Source: Pseudomonas bananamidigenes (GTDB lineage: Bacteria; Pseudomonadota; Gammaproteobacteria; Pseudomonadales; Pseudomonadaceae). Taken from it: a DNA stretch of 64,000 nucleotides. The position numbers and the translations under genes were made by a program. Position 1 is the stretch's first letter. The number at the start of each line of letters is the position of its first letter. The notes beneath the pieces were generated by a model. The model ran no database searches and was not told where the DNA came from. It saw only the letters and a program-made list of their open reading frames with translations. The DNA is taken from the NCBI RefSeq assembly GCF_001679645.1, contig NZ_LRUN01000010.1, forward strand, positions 1 to 64,000. The letters run 5' to 3'. Below, in pieces: positions 16,680 through 24,973 of the stretch.

Positions 16680-16685
16680 AAACAC

Positions 16686-16695
16686 ACTTCCTTGT
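16686..16695 (-). promoter_or_regulatory. RsmA/CsrA-type binding site over the aprA ribosome site
   Basis: On the minus strand ACAAGGAAGT matches the Rsm consensus (A/U)CANGGANG(U/A) at every defined position and includes the Shine-Dalgarno GGA. Rsm proteins bound here would block aprA translation until RsmX/Y/Z titrate them. Inference from the consensus. Confidence 0.65.
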
Positions 16696-16784
16696 TTAGC
16701 AATGGAACAGTTTTTGTCCGATAGCGACAACCTCTGGCGAGATTGTCCTATCACTCGCCCAATGAAGGCGTAAGAAACCTGACA

Positions 16785-16828
16785 CAATTTGAAATCTGTC
16801 GTCTAGCGTTTTTTTCGAGATCAAATTG
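16785..16828. repeat. 8-bp inverted repeat upstream of aprA
   Basis: CAATTTGA (16785-16792) and TCAAATTG (16821-16828) are separated by 28 bp, 106 to 149 nt upstream of the aprA start. It could be a paired regulator site. Nothing else supports a function. Confidence 0.35.
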
Positions 16829-17028
16829 AACTATTCCGGGAAAGCCCCGTAAACAAAGCGCATGCCGCCGAAAGAATGTTGCAAGTATGGTGAGTTTGCC
16901 TAATTGTCTGACGATTTCTTATTTAAATATTAAATATCGGTAAGTTTCCTTTTGCTGCACGCGTCTCACTTTTCTGCACTTTATTAGTGCAACGCCATTG
17001 AAGTGACATCAGTCAGATAAACACTTTT

Positions 17029-17060
17029 ATTATGAGAGCGAAGAAACTCGCCCTCATAAT
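17029..17060. terminator. Hairpin after the PotF-like gene
   Basis: ATTATGAG and CTCATAAT pair, and after one mismatch GCGA/TCGC extends the stem around a 6-nt loop. It lies 17 nt past the stop of the binding-protein gene. The U-tract on the minus strand is weak (AATAAAAG), so termination may be Rho-assisted. Confidence 0.5.
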
Positions 17061-17076
17061 TGCAATTCCTGAAACT

Positions 17077-18162
17077 TCAGCTACCGGTGCGGATCTTGTT
17101 CCACACCCGCGTCCGGATCCGGTCGATATCCAGGGGCATTGCCTCGAGCGCAAACAGCTTGCCCATCATGTCCGGGCTCGGATAAACCTTGGTGTCATTC
17201 TTGATGGCCGGGTCGATCAGAGCGTCGGCCTGCTCATTGCCGTTGGCGTAATGCACGTAGTTGCTGATACCGGCCATGACCTCCGGCTGCAGCAGGTAGT
17301 TCATGAAGGCGTAGCCGGCCTTGGCGTCCGGAGCATCGGCGGGCATGGCGACCATGTCGAACCAGATCGCAGCCCCTTCCCTGGGAATCGCGTAACCGAT
17401 ATCGACACCGTTCTTCGCCTCTCTGGCGCGGTTTTCCGCCTGCAGGATATCGCCGGAGAAGCCGACCGCTACGCAGATGTCGCCATTGGCCAGGTCACTG
17501 GTGTACTTCGACGAGTGGAAGTAGCTGACATAGGGCCGCACTTTCATCAGCAGCGCTTCGGCCTTCTTGTAGTCCTCGGGATTTTTACTGTGATGCGGCA
17601 GCCCGAGGTAGTTGAGCGCTGCGGGAAGCAGCTCCGGGCCGTTGTCGAGGATCGCCACGCCGCACTTCTGCAGTTTTTGCATGTTTTCGGGCTTGAAGAT
17701 CAGATCCCAGGAATCCACCGGCGCGTTATCGCCCAGCACGGCCTTGACCTTGGCGACGTTGTAGCCGATGCCGGTGCTGCCCCACAGGTAAGGAAAGCCG
17801 TGTTCATTGCCCGGGTCGTTGGTCTGCAAGGCCTTGAGCAACACTGGATTGAGGTTTTTCCAGTTCGGCAACTGGCTCTTGTCGAGCTTCATCAGCGCCC
17901 CGCCCTGAATCTGCCGGGCCATGAAGTGGTTGGACGGAAACACCACGTCGTAACCGGATTTGCCGGTCATCAGTTTACCGTCGAGGGTCTCGTTGCTGTC
18001 GTAGACGTCGTAGGTCACGCCGACGCCGGTGGCTTTTTCGAAATTCTTCGCGGTGTCCGGCGCAATGTAATCGGACCAGTTGTAAACCTTGACCGTGTCT
18101 GCGGCGTGGGCAAGGGAAACCGCGAGCATCATGGGTGCAAGAGCGAGGGTCTTTCGGAGCAT
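17077..18162 (-). CDS. Periplasmic polyamine-binding protein, PotF/SpuD type (361 aa)
   Basis: Solute-binding component of a putrescine/spermidine-type ABC transporter. Signal peptide 1-21 (MLRKTLALAPMMLAVSLAHA-A), then the family start VKVYNWSDYIAPDT and GYDVVFPSNHFMARQI, with YLWGSTGIGYN later. Length is usual for PotF. Start ATG 18162 has AGGAA 8 nt upstream; the frame extends to 18201 without support. No cognate permease or ATPase is in the window, so it is an orphan binding protein. It is last in a minus-strand cluster with a cupin and a FAD amine oxidoreductase, consistent with polyamine utilisation. A CA motif lies in the leader. The exact ligand cannot be told from the sequence. Confidence 0.88.
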   Translation of the reverse strand: MLRKTLALAPMMLAVSLAHAADTVKVYNWSDYIAPDTAKNFEKATGVGVTYDVYDSNETLDGKLMTGKSGYDVVFPSNHFMARQIQGGALMKLDKSQLPNWKNLNPVLLKALQTNDPGNEHGFPYLWGSTGIGYNVAKVKAVLGDNAPVDSWDLIFKPENMQKLQKCGVAILDNGPELLPAALNYLGLPHHSKNPEDYKKAEALLMKVRPYVSYFHSSKYTSDLANGDICVAVGFSGDILQAENRAREAKNGVDIGYAIPREGAAIWFDMVAMPADAPDAKAGYAFMNYLLQPEVMAGISNYVHYANGNEQADALIDPAIKNDTKVYPSPDMMGKLFALEAMPLDIDRIRTRVWNKIRTGS

Positions 18163-18184
18163 GGATCGATTCCTGTATTGGCTA

Positions 18185-18192
18185 TTGTTGTT
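18185..18192 (-). promoter_or_regulatory. CA-type (AANAAYAA) motif in PotF-like gene leader
   Basis: AACAACAA on the minus strand, 22 nt before the ATG of the polyamine-binding protein. Amino-acid and polyamine uptake genes are common Crc/Hfq targets in Pseudomonas. Sequence match only. Confidence 0.45.
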
Positions 18193-18218
18193 GGCAGGCA
18201 ATCAAAAGGATCAAGCAA

Positions 18219-18563
18219 TCAGAAAATCAGGACGTAGGTCTTGCGCACGGTCTCCTGGATGTCCCAGATGCCGAGCGTATTGGCCGGCAACATCAGCGCG
18301 TCGCCACCTTGTATGTGCAGGGTCTCGCCGCCGTCGTCCGGAGTGAACGTGCAGCGCCCGGAAATGAAGTGGCAGAACTCCTTGGCGGTGATCTGCCGCC
18401 GCCAGCGCCCGGGCGTACATTCCCAGACGCCGGTTTCGACGCCGTCATCGCGTTCGACGCTGGTGGTCGAAGCGATGGCGACCGGTGTGCCGATCGGTAC
18501 GGCGACCGGATTGGAGTCCTCCAGCTGCAACGCGGGGGTGTTCTTGAATTGGGTGATGCTCAT
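18219..18563 (-). CDS. Small cupin protein (DUF861/EutQ-like, 114 aa)
   Basis: Single-domain cupin of the DUF861 (cupin_3) type. Visible features are ECTPGRWRRQITAKEFCHFISGR in the first cupin motif region and GDALMLPANTLGIWDI in the second. No signal peptide. It lies 31 bp downstream of the FAD oxidoreductase and 57 bp upstream of the binding protein, all on the minus strand. In other pseudomonads such cupins accompany amine oxidoreductases, but their reaction is not established, so I assign no substrate. Confidence 0.82.
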   Translation of the reverse strand: MSITQFKNTPALQLEDSNPVAVPIGTPVAIASTTSVERDDGVETGVWECTPGRWRRQITAKEFCHFISGRCTFTPDDGGETLHIQGGDALMLPANTLGIWDIQETVRKTYVLIF

Positions 18564-18593
18564 GGCGTTACCTCGTCAGGAGTAAAACAATGT

Positions 18594-20000
18594 TCAGTGC
18601 ATGAAACCTTCCATGAACCCGGCCACCCGACTGGCAAGCCTGCGCCGCCAGGGCGCGGTCGCCGGGTTGGCCAGGGTCTGGTCCTCGTGGACAAAGCTTT
18701 TGATGATCGCGTTGTAGCCGAGCCAGCGGCACGGCTCCGGCTCCCATGCCCGAAGTGCATGGATCCCGCCGTCCGGCAGCACCCAGGGCTGGCGCACCAG
18801 TTCGGTATCGCGCTCGAGAATCAGATCGGCCAGGGTGCGCCCGCCCAGGTTGGACGCGCCGACACCTTCCCCGCCATAACCGCCGGACAATGCGATGCCG
18901 TTGGCCCGATCGCAGAGCATGTGCGGCCTGAAGTGCCGGGACATGCCGAGGTTGCCACCCCAGGCGTGGGTGATCGTGGTGTTTTTCAGCTGCGGGAACA
19001 GTTCGCCGAACAGGTAGCGGCGCAGTTCCACCTCATCCCGGGTCAGGTCGAAGTCATGGCGCAACCGACCGGCGAACTGATAGCCGCCACGAGCGCCGAA
19101 AATCAGCCGATTATCGGCACTGCGCTGACCGTAAGTGACCTGGCGGCTGAACTCACTGAAGGCCTGCCCGCGATCAAGACCGATTTCGTTCCAGGTCGCC
19201 GCCGACAACGGCTCAGTGGCGACGATCAGACTCTGTACCGGCAATTGATAACGGCCCAGCGGTGCCAGGGTGACTGAATAGCCTTCGATGGCCGGGACGA
19301 TCCAGCGACTGCGCACACTGGCCTTTTCGGTGCGCAGACTGCCCGCCTGCCAGTGGGTTACGGGACTGTTTTCGTAGACCTTCACGCCCATGCCCTGAAC
19401 GGTGCGGGCCAGACCGCGCACCAGCTTTGCCGGCTGCAGGGTTGCGACATGCGGTGCGTAGATTGCGCCATAAGGCTTGGCAACGCGGATCTGTTGCGCC
19501 AGTTGCTCGCGACTGAGCCAGCGATAGTCATCGTCGGTCAGGCCTTGGGCATGCAATTTTTTCAGATAGGCACGAAGACTGGTTTCCTGCTCGGGATAGC
19601 GGGCCGCACAGTACAACACCCCGCCTTTGCGATAATCGCAGTCGATGCCTTCGCGTTCGAGGACGATCTCCACCTCATCGGGAATGCTGTGCAGCAAATC
19701 GTATGAGGCCCGACGCTGCTCGGGTGACAGTCCCGCCAGCAAGCGATCTTCGCCGAGCAGATTGCCCATCAGCCAGCCACCGTTGCGACCGGATGCCCCA
19801 AAACCAGCGGTTTGCGCCTCGACGATGGCGATGTCCAGCCCCGGTGCCAGCTTCTTCAGGTAGTACGCCGTCCACAACCCGGTATAACCGGCGCCGATGA
19901 TCGCCACGTCGACGTCCAGGTCTTGCTCCAGGGCCGGGCGCGCAGTGAGCGGCTCGTCGAGTTGGTCCATCCACAAACTGATAGTGCGCCACGCCGGCAT
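18594..20000 (-). CDS. FAD-dependent amine oxidoreductase, PuuB/DAO type (468 aa)
   Basis: Flavoenzyme of the D-amino-acid oxidase/glycine oxidase fold, similar in layout to gamma-glutamylputrescine oxidase PuuB. The Rossmann motif VAIIGAGYTGLWTAYYL is near residue 35, GFGASGRNGGW follows about 30 residues later, and a second FAD-contact region GGYGGEGVGASNLGGRTLADL is near 380-400. I start at ATG 20000, with GGAG 7 nt upstream; the TTG at 20015 has weaker support. It is the first enzyme of the polyamine-type cluster, 51 bp after the regulator stop. Substrate inferred from context only. Confidence 0.82.
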   Translation of the reverse strand: MPAWRTISLWMDQLDEPLTARPALEQDLDVDVAIIGAGYTGLWTAYYLKKLAPGLDIAIVEAQTAGFGASGRNGGWLMGNLLGEDRLLAGLSPEQRRASYDLLHSIPDEVEIVLEREGIDCDYRKGGVLYCAARYPEQETSLRAYLKKLHAQGLTDDDYRWLSREQLAQQIRVAKPYGAIYAPHVATLQPAKLVRGLARTVQGMGVKVYENSPVTHWQAGSLRTEKASVRSRWIVPAIEGYSVTLAPLGRYQLPVQSLIVATEPLSAATWNEIGLDRGQAFSEFSRQVTYGQRSADNRLIFGARGGYQFAGRLRHDFDLTRDEVELRRYLFGELFPQLKNTTITHAWGGNLGMSRHFRPHMLCDRANGIALSGGYGGEGVGASNLGGRTLADLILERDTELVRQPWVLPDGGIHALRAWEPEPCRWLGYNAIIKSFVHEDQTLANPATAPWRRRLASRVAGFMEGFMH

Positions 20001-20051
20001 GCAAGACTCCGCCAATCCAGATTTCGATGGCGTCGATCCTAGTGGTTGATC

Positions 20052-20867
20052 TCAGGGGATGTCTTGCGCGCGTGCCCGCAAAGAAATTTGTTTGACGTAG
20101 GCTTTGGGCGACTGGCCGGTGTGCTGACGAAAACAACTGTAGAACGCCGAAAGTGAGTTGAATCCGGCGGCGAACGCCAGTTCATCGATGCGCAGCGGCG
20201 GCATGGCGCCGTCCAGCGATTGCAGCAAATGTTGCAGCCGGGCCTGGTTGACGTAACGGTAGAAGCTCTGCCCCAGCACCTGATTCAGCAGATAGGAAAT
20301 CTGGTTGCGGCTGTACCCGCACTCCTTCGCCACCCGCTGCAGGTCCAGTTCGGGATCAAGGTACGGCTGCTGACGCTGAAAATACTGCTGCAGATCGTCG
20401 GCCATGAAGCTCAGCTGACGGGGTGACAGCCCCAGGCGGCTTGCCGCCGGGCGCTGGTTTGTCATCGGGGCACCGGCACTGTGTTCGCGTACCAGCGAGG
20501 CGTATTCGTTGACGCGCCAGATTTTGGCGTCCCTGACCGTGATCGCTTCACTGGAACGAAACGACACCAGGCCGTTACCGCCACGCAGCGTCACTTCGTA
20601 CTGGATGAACGCAGTGTTGCCATCAATGCGAATGCGGTCGCAATGCTCCAGCGCTTCGTCGGATTCCCGAGGCATGCTGACACGAACGTACTCACGCAAT
20701 TCATCGAGGCCGAGCACGCGATTCTGGAAAAAATCGTTGTACTGGATGTCCGGGTGATACAGCGCCATGACGCCGTCCAGATCCCGGTGTTTCCAGCACA
20801 GGTGATAGCGCATGACGGTATCAGCCGTGGCCCGGGTCTGTTCCGGACCGTCATCGTCGGCGTGCAT
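20052..20867 (-). CDS. NTF2/SnoaL-like domain fused to AraC regulator (271 aa)
   Basis: Transcription factor with an unusual sensor. Residues about 12-130 look like a SnoaL/NTF2-fold domain (MRYHLCWKHRDLDGVMALYHPDI, typical of its first helices, then FIQYEVTLRGG). Residues about 165-262 form an AraC/XylS DNA-binding domain with two helix-turn-helix units (LQRVAKECGYSRNQISYLLNQ and IDELAFAAGFNSLSAFYSCFRQHTG, each cited in part). Start is uncertain: ATG 20867 has GAG about 8 nt upstream, while ATG 20918 has no ribosome site. It lies upstream of, and in line with, the amine oxidoreductase cluster and is probably its regulator (inference). Confidence 0.8.
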   Translation of the reverse strand: MHADDDGPEQTRATADTVMRYHLCWKHRDLDGVMALYHPDIQYNDFFQNRVLGLDELREYVRVSMPRESDEALEHCDRIRIDGNTAFIQYEVTLRGGNGLVSFRSSEAITVRDAKIWRVNEYASLVREHSAGAPMTNQRPAASRLGLSPRQLSFMADDLQQYFQRQQPYLDPELDLQRVAKECGYSRNQISYLLNQVLGQSFYRYVNQARLQHLLQSLDGAMPPLRIDELAFAAGFNSLSAFYSCFRQHTGQSPKAYVKQISLRARAQDIP

Positions 20868-21131
20868 AAAAGGCTCTTGAAGAAAAGAACCGAGCTTGCC
20901 CAACTTCCCGAACGACATCAACACGCCAGGAATGATGGCACTTTGGCGATAGTTTGATCGACTGTGACTTACATCAAAAAAATCCCTGCAATTGCCAAAC
21001 GGCCTGAAAAATCTCACAGGCTTTTCACATTCAGATGCTACTTTTAAGGACAGTCTCCGGTTGAGCCAATGAGGGCTCTTCCCACCTACCATGAGCAAAC
21101 GGAAGTGCTCGATGAAGAAGGCGGGCAACAC

Positions 21132-21404
21132 ATGAACAATGGATCCAGCAAAGTCACGTTCCCCAACGCCTGCCAGCTGATGCGCTGGCATTTTCACCCC
21201 ATGGGCTTCGAAGCCACGATGGATGCGCCGGGCAGCATGATCGCCCGCCTGTTCGATCGGGCCAGTGGTGAAACCATGATCGCCATCGCAGGCATACCCT
21301 GTGCCACGGTGATGAACGCGGCCGATGTCGAGCGAATAATCGAAGCGGTCGAGGATGAGCTGGAGGCGTTCATTCCTTCGGAATCCTTGAAGAATTACGC
21401 CTAG
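21132..21404 (+). CDS. DUF1652 family protein (90 aa)
   Basis: Small Pseudomonas-restricted protein of the DUF1652 family, function unknown. Recognised by the conserved core FPNACQLMRWHFHPMGFE and the acidic C-terminal helix VERIIEAVEDELEAF. No signal peptide or membrane segment. I place the start at ATG 21132 because homologues start close to the NACQL core, though its ribosome site (AAGGCGGG, 9-16 nt upstream) is imperfect; ATG 21069 is possible. It ends before a strong bidirectional terminator. Confidence 0.75.
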   Translation: MNNGSSKVTFPNACQLMRWHFHPMGFEATMDAPGSMIARLFDRASGETMIAIAGIPCATVMNAADVERIIEAVEDELEAFIPSESLKNYA

Positions 21405-21420
21405 CTCATTGATTTAAAAC

Positions 21421-21449
21421 AAAAAGCCCGCGATTACGCGGGCTTTTTT
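21421..21449. terminator. Bidirectional intrinsic terminator
   Basis: GCCCGCG-ATTA-CGCGGGC is flanked by an A-run on the left and a T-run on the right, so it terminates both the DUF1652 gene (plus) and the helicase gene (minus). Confidence 0.93.
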
Positions 21450-21459
21450 GTTGTTCGAT

Positions 21460-23934
21460 TCAAGCGCTTTTCTGTTCCGGTCGATGATCGAAAAAGAACG
21501 GCTTGCTCCTGGCGACCCGGTCTGAGGCACGCGGCATGTTCACCGCCTGAGCATCCTGCGGCTCGACATACCAATAGCAATGACTGACCGCACGGGTGAT
21601 ACCGACATAGGCCAGACGCAGGACTTCGTCTTTCTGCGCGCTGTCGTAAGGCTCGTTGTCGCCCGCCTTGCCCAGCCCGGCCATTCGGTAAACCTGATTC
21701 TTGTAGGGCGAACTGGTGAGGTGCTGGCAATCACCCAGCAGGAACACCGCGTCGGCCTGCAAGCCTTTGGCGCTGTGATAGGTCAGTTGTTTCAGGCGCC
21801 GGGACTCATACGGCAAGCTCGAATCAACATTAACTACAGACTGAATATGCTGCTCTATCAACGACTTATCGCTACTTTTTCGATAGAGCATCAAGATTGA
21901 ATCACCCTTTGCATAGTGCTCTGACAGTCGCAGGCCGAGGGCCTGATCGTCGCGTTCCAGCACATTGACCGGTTGCAACGGCTTCTCCTCTCCAGCGGCT
22001 TTGGCTTTTTTGCCGGGGATCGCCGGCGCTGCACGAACGATGTGTTCGGCCGCGTCAATGATGTGCTGATGGCTGCGATAGTTGTCGCTGAGCATCACTC
22101 GCGTCGTGCCGGGCGAGGAAAACGTTTTGTTGAACTCCATGAAGTAGCTCGGCGAACTGCCCCGCCAGCCATAGATCGACTGCCAGTCATCCCCCACGCA
22201 CAGCAAAGAAGAACGTTGCGCCCCGCGTCCGACGTGCATGGCCGGGCCACGGCTGCGAATTTCTGCGAGGCTGGCACGGATCCACGAAACGATCTGCGGT
22301 GAAACGTCCTGAAACTCGTCGATCATCAGGTGCGACAAGGGACGCAGCAGCTCATCGCTCAGCAGCTTGAGGTTTTCCGGCGAATGCTCGCTGAACAGCG
22401 CGAACATCCGGTTGTAGGTCATGATCGGTGGCTTTTGATCGAGCAGATGGTCTTCCAGCGCACGCCAGAACAGACTCAAGGCCTCGAAGAAAAACCGGTC
22501 GGGGTCGTCCTTGGCGAAACTCATTCGGCCAACGGCGTCCGGCACATCCAGGCCCAGGTTCTCGATAAAGCCTGCGGCGGCGACGAAACAGTCAAGCAAA
22601 GGTGCAGACGCAAGCTCGCCCTTGACCTTGTAATCGAACCCCGGCCCCGCACTCGCATCGCCAGCCAGAGATGCCAGAACCCGCCGAGAAGCCTCGTAAC
22701 TATCCAGCCAAATCAAAGGCTTACGACAGAAAGCTTGAAACAGGGTGCGCTTGACCGCCCATTCCGCCCGAACCGTGAGTTTGGCATTTGGACGACAAAC
22801 CTGAGGGTTTTCCCGAGGATCGAAACCCAGAATGACCCAGGCATCGAGACTCGGTATATAGCCGTGACAATGGAAAGTGGCGCCGTTGATCTCAAAAGCC
22901 TGGCGATTCGGCTCGACCCCCTGTATCGGCCAGGCCCCCGCGCGAAACCACAGGTCTTCGATCACATCGCACAGTTCTTCGTCGCGCCTGGCAGCCAGTT
23001 CGGTCACCGCCACCCGCTTCTGTACATCCGGGTGATCGCGTTCCAGCTCCTTGAGTTGCAAGGCATGCCGGGACAAAGGCTGAATCAGCTGGCGAAAACG
23101 CTCGTTTTCGGTGTAGAGACGGTGATAACAGGCATTGAGCTGCTGACGCTGAGCGTCGTTGATCCGCAGATCGAACGGATTACTGTCGACATCCTCCTCG
23201 GTACCTTGCGACCGATGGCTCAGATTTTCAAAGGCCTGCAAGCGCTCGAACCCCGGCAGGCTGCGCACCATCGGCAGAATTCGCGAGTGGAAGGTGCGCA
23301 CCAGATCCCGGGCGGTTTTCTGGCTGATGACCTGCCCCCACAGCGCAAACAGTTCGATCAGCTTATTGATGAAGTCCTTGCGTGATTCCCGGGTGAAGGT
23401 CACCACGGTCATCGAGTCCAGCTCAAAGCCCAGATAGTGCGTCAGCAGCAAAATGCGCAACACCAGCGTGGTGGATTTGCCTGCTCCGGCGCCAGCGACG
23501 ACCGAGGTTGAAGGCGTGTCGCTGAAAATCATTTTCCATTGCGCTGCACTCGGCTGGGCGTGAGCCGGCAATAAACGTGCGACGTCCGCTTTCATGCGCT
23601 TCTTCAGTTCAGCGGTGAGCGGCAGGCGCCAGTCATCGAACAAGTGGTCGTCAATGGCCGGCGCGGGATGCTCGGTGCTGCGGCTGTCGCGGATCAACAA
23701 CACCTGACGCCCCTCTTCCAGCCCGTCGGCCTTGCCTTCCTTGTAACCGTATTCGACACCGGCCGTGTGACCGCTGCGAAAACCATCGGCCTGACCATGC
23801 AGCCACGACGCCCGGTGCTGTGCACGCAACTGCGTCAGGCCATGACCCAGGAAACGCGCCGCCAGTCGCTTGAGCCATGACATCTCGGCCAGGGGACGAA
23901 GTTCGGGAGGAAGATCGGGGGTGTGTTGCGCCAC
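21460..23934 (-). CDS. UvrD/HelD-like superfamily 1 DNA helicase (824 aa)
   Basis: ATP-dependent DNA helicase. Walker A GAGAGKST is at 148-155, motif Ia VVTFTRESRKDFINKL follows, motif II is LMIDEFQDVSPQ, motif III VGDDWQSIYGWRGSS, motif IV-like LSDNYRSH, and motif VI LRLAYVGITRA. It has a 145-residue N-terminal extension with basic and coiled segments, and a 200-residue region between motifs Ia and II (about 250-470) unlike standard UvrD 1B domains. This resembles helicase IV more than UvrD or Rep. The start is GTG 23934 with GGAG 10 nt upstream; ATG 23883 lacks a site. Stand-alone gene. A nucleic-acid repair or processing role is inferred from the family. Confidence 0.85.
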   Translation of the reverse strand: MAQHTPDLPPELRPLAEMSWLKRLAARFLGHGLTQLRAQHRASWLHGQADGFRSGHTAGVEYGYKEGKADGLEEGRQVLLIRDSRSTEHPAPAIDDHLFDDWRLPLTAELKKRMKADVARLLPAHAQPSAAQWKMIFSDTPSTSVVAGAGAGKSTTLVLRILLLTHYLGFELDSMTVVTFTRESRKDFINKLIELFALWGQVISQKTARDLVRTFHSRILPMVRSLPGFERLQAFENLSHRSQGTEEDVDSNPFDLRINDAQRQQLNACYHRLYTENERFRQLIQPLSRHALQLKELERDHPDVQKRVAVTELAARRDEELCDVIEDLWFRAGAWPIQGVEPNRQAFEINGATFHCHGYIPSLDAWVILGFDPRENPQVCRPNAKLTVRAEWAVKRTLFQAFCRKPLIWLDSYEASRRVLASLAGDASAGPGFDYKVKGELASAPLLDCFVAAAGFIENLGLDVPDAVGRMSFAKDDPDRFFFEALSLFWRALEDHLLDQKPPIMTYNRMFALFSEHSPENLKLLSDELLRPLSHLMIDEFQDVSPQIVSWIRASLAEIRSRGPAMHVGRGAQRSSLLCVGDDWQSIYGWRGSSPSYFMEFNKTFSSPGTTRVMLSDNYRSHQHIIDAAEHIVRAAPAIPGKKAKAAGEEKPLQPVNVLERDDQALGLRLSEHYAKGDSILMLYRKSSDKSLIEQHIQSVVNVDSSLPYESRRLKQLTYHSAKGLQADAVFLLGDCQHLTSSPYKNQVYRMAGLGKAGDNEPYDSAQKDEVLRLAYVGITRAVSHCYWYVEPQDAQAVNMPRASDRVARSKPFFFDHRPEQKSA

Positions 23935-24214
23935 GCTGACGGACTCCAGAGTGTGAGGCTGTTGAGGGGCTATGGTGTCTGCATTTGCCTTGGAGTTCTA
24001 GCGAAATGCTTACAGGTCATTGGCTTAGGCGATGAACTGAAGGCTGGATGAGAGCGATTCGAGGCTTTAAACATCTAACCATTCGATTGGAATCCCGCAA
24101 TTTTTACGCTTTTTATCGATCATTTCCTGATAGATGATGAGCACCATCAATCACGGAGGTCGCTTCAGGGCCAAGGCCGGAACGCCCCATGACGAACCTG
24201 ATGAGGAGAAAAAC

Positions 24215-24910
24215 ATGCTTGAACTCAGACCCTTCAGCTCGCTGGGCGGCGCCCATCACGGCTGGCTGGATGCCCATCACCATTTTTCCTTCGCCGAGTA
24301 CTACGATCCGCAGCGCATGAGCTGGGGCAATCTGCGGGTGTGGAACGATGACATCATCGCCCCCGGAACCGGATTCCCGACTCACCCGCACCGGGACATG
24401 GAAATCATTACTTACGTGCGTGAAGGTGCGATCACCCACCAGGACAATCTGGGCAACAAGGGCCGCACTGAAGCAGGCGACGTACAGGTAATGAGCGCCG
24501 GCACCGGCATCGCCCACAGCGAATACAATCTGGAAGCCACTCCTACCAAAATCTTCCAGATCTGGATTCTGCCGACCGAAACCGGCGCACCGCCCTCCTG
24601 GGGCGCCAAACCGTTCCCCAAAGGGGATCGCGAAGGTTTTGTGACGCTCGCCAGCGGCAAGGACGGAGACGACGAAAGCCTGCGGATTCGCGCCAACGCC
24701 CGCCTGGTAGCCGCCACGATCAAAGCCGGTGAAACCGCCGAGTATCGACTCGATACCGGGCGTCGTGCCTACCTCGTGCCGGCAACCGGTGCGATTGAAG
24801 TCAACGGCTTGCGTGCGCAAGCCCGGGACGGTGTTGCGGTGAGCCACGAATCGGTATTGAGCGTGACAGCGCTCGAGGACAGTGAAATCGTGCTGGTGGA
24901 CCTGGCCTGA
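24215..24910 (+). CDS. Pirin family protein, YhhW-like (231 aa)
   Basis: Bicupin of the pirin family; E. coli YhhW has quercetin 2,3-dioxygenase activity in vitro. The metal ligands of that protein are all present at the same numbers: His57 and His59 (THPHRDME), His101 and Glu103 (GIAHSEYN). Length equals YhhW. The ATG at 24215 has GAGGAG 7 nt upstream; the longer frame from 24134 is not supported. Monocistronic, followed by an intrinsic terminator. Confidence 0.9.
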   Translation: MLELRPFSSLGGAHHGWLDAHHHFSFAEYYDPQRMSWGNLRVWNDDIIAPGTGFPTHPHRDMEIITYVREGAITHQDNLGNKGRTEAGDVQVMSAGTGIAHSEYNLEATPTKIFQIWILPTETGAPPSWGAKPFPKGDREGFVTLASGKDGDDESLRIRANARLVAATIKAGETAEYRLDTGRRAYLVPATGAIEVNGLRAQARDGVAVSHESVLSVTALEDSEIVLVDLA

Positions 24911-24927
24911 TCGGCTGAATGACGGGC

Positions 24928-24961
24928 AAAAAAAGGGCGACCGCTTGGGTCGCCCTTTTCT
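24928..24961. terminator. Bidirectional intrinsic terminator
   Basis: AAAGGGCGACC and GGGTCGCCCTTT pair around a GCTT loop, with A-run and T-run flanks. It serves the pirin gene (plus) and pgm (minus). Confidence 0.92.
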
Positions 24962-24973
24962 ATTGAGCACCGA

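Larger units (their letters stand above)
16680..17076. other. AT-rich intergenic region upstream of aprA
   Basis: No gene is visible in these 397 bp. It should carry the aprA promoter. It contains an A+T stretch around 16920-16937, an 8-bp inverted repeat at 16785/16821, the Rsm-like site next to the aprA start, and the hairpin at 17029-17060 after the binding-protein gene. I could not pick a convincing -35/-10 pair. Confidence 0.6.
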
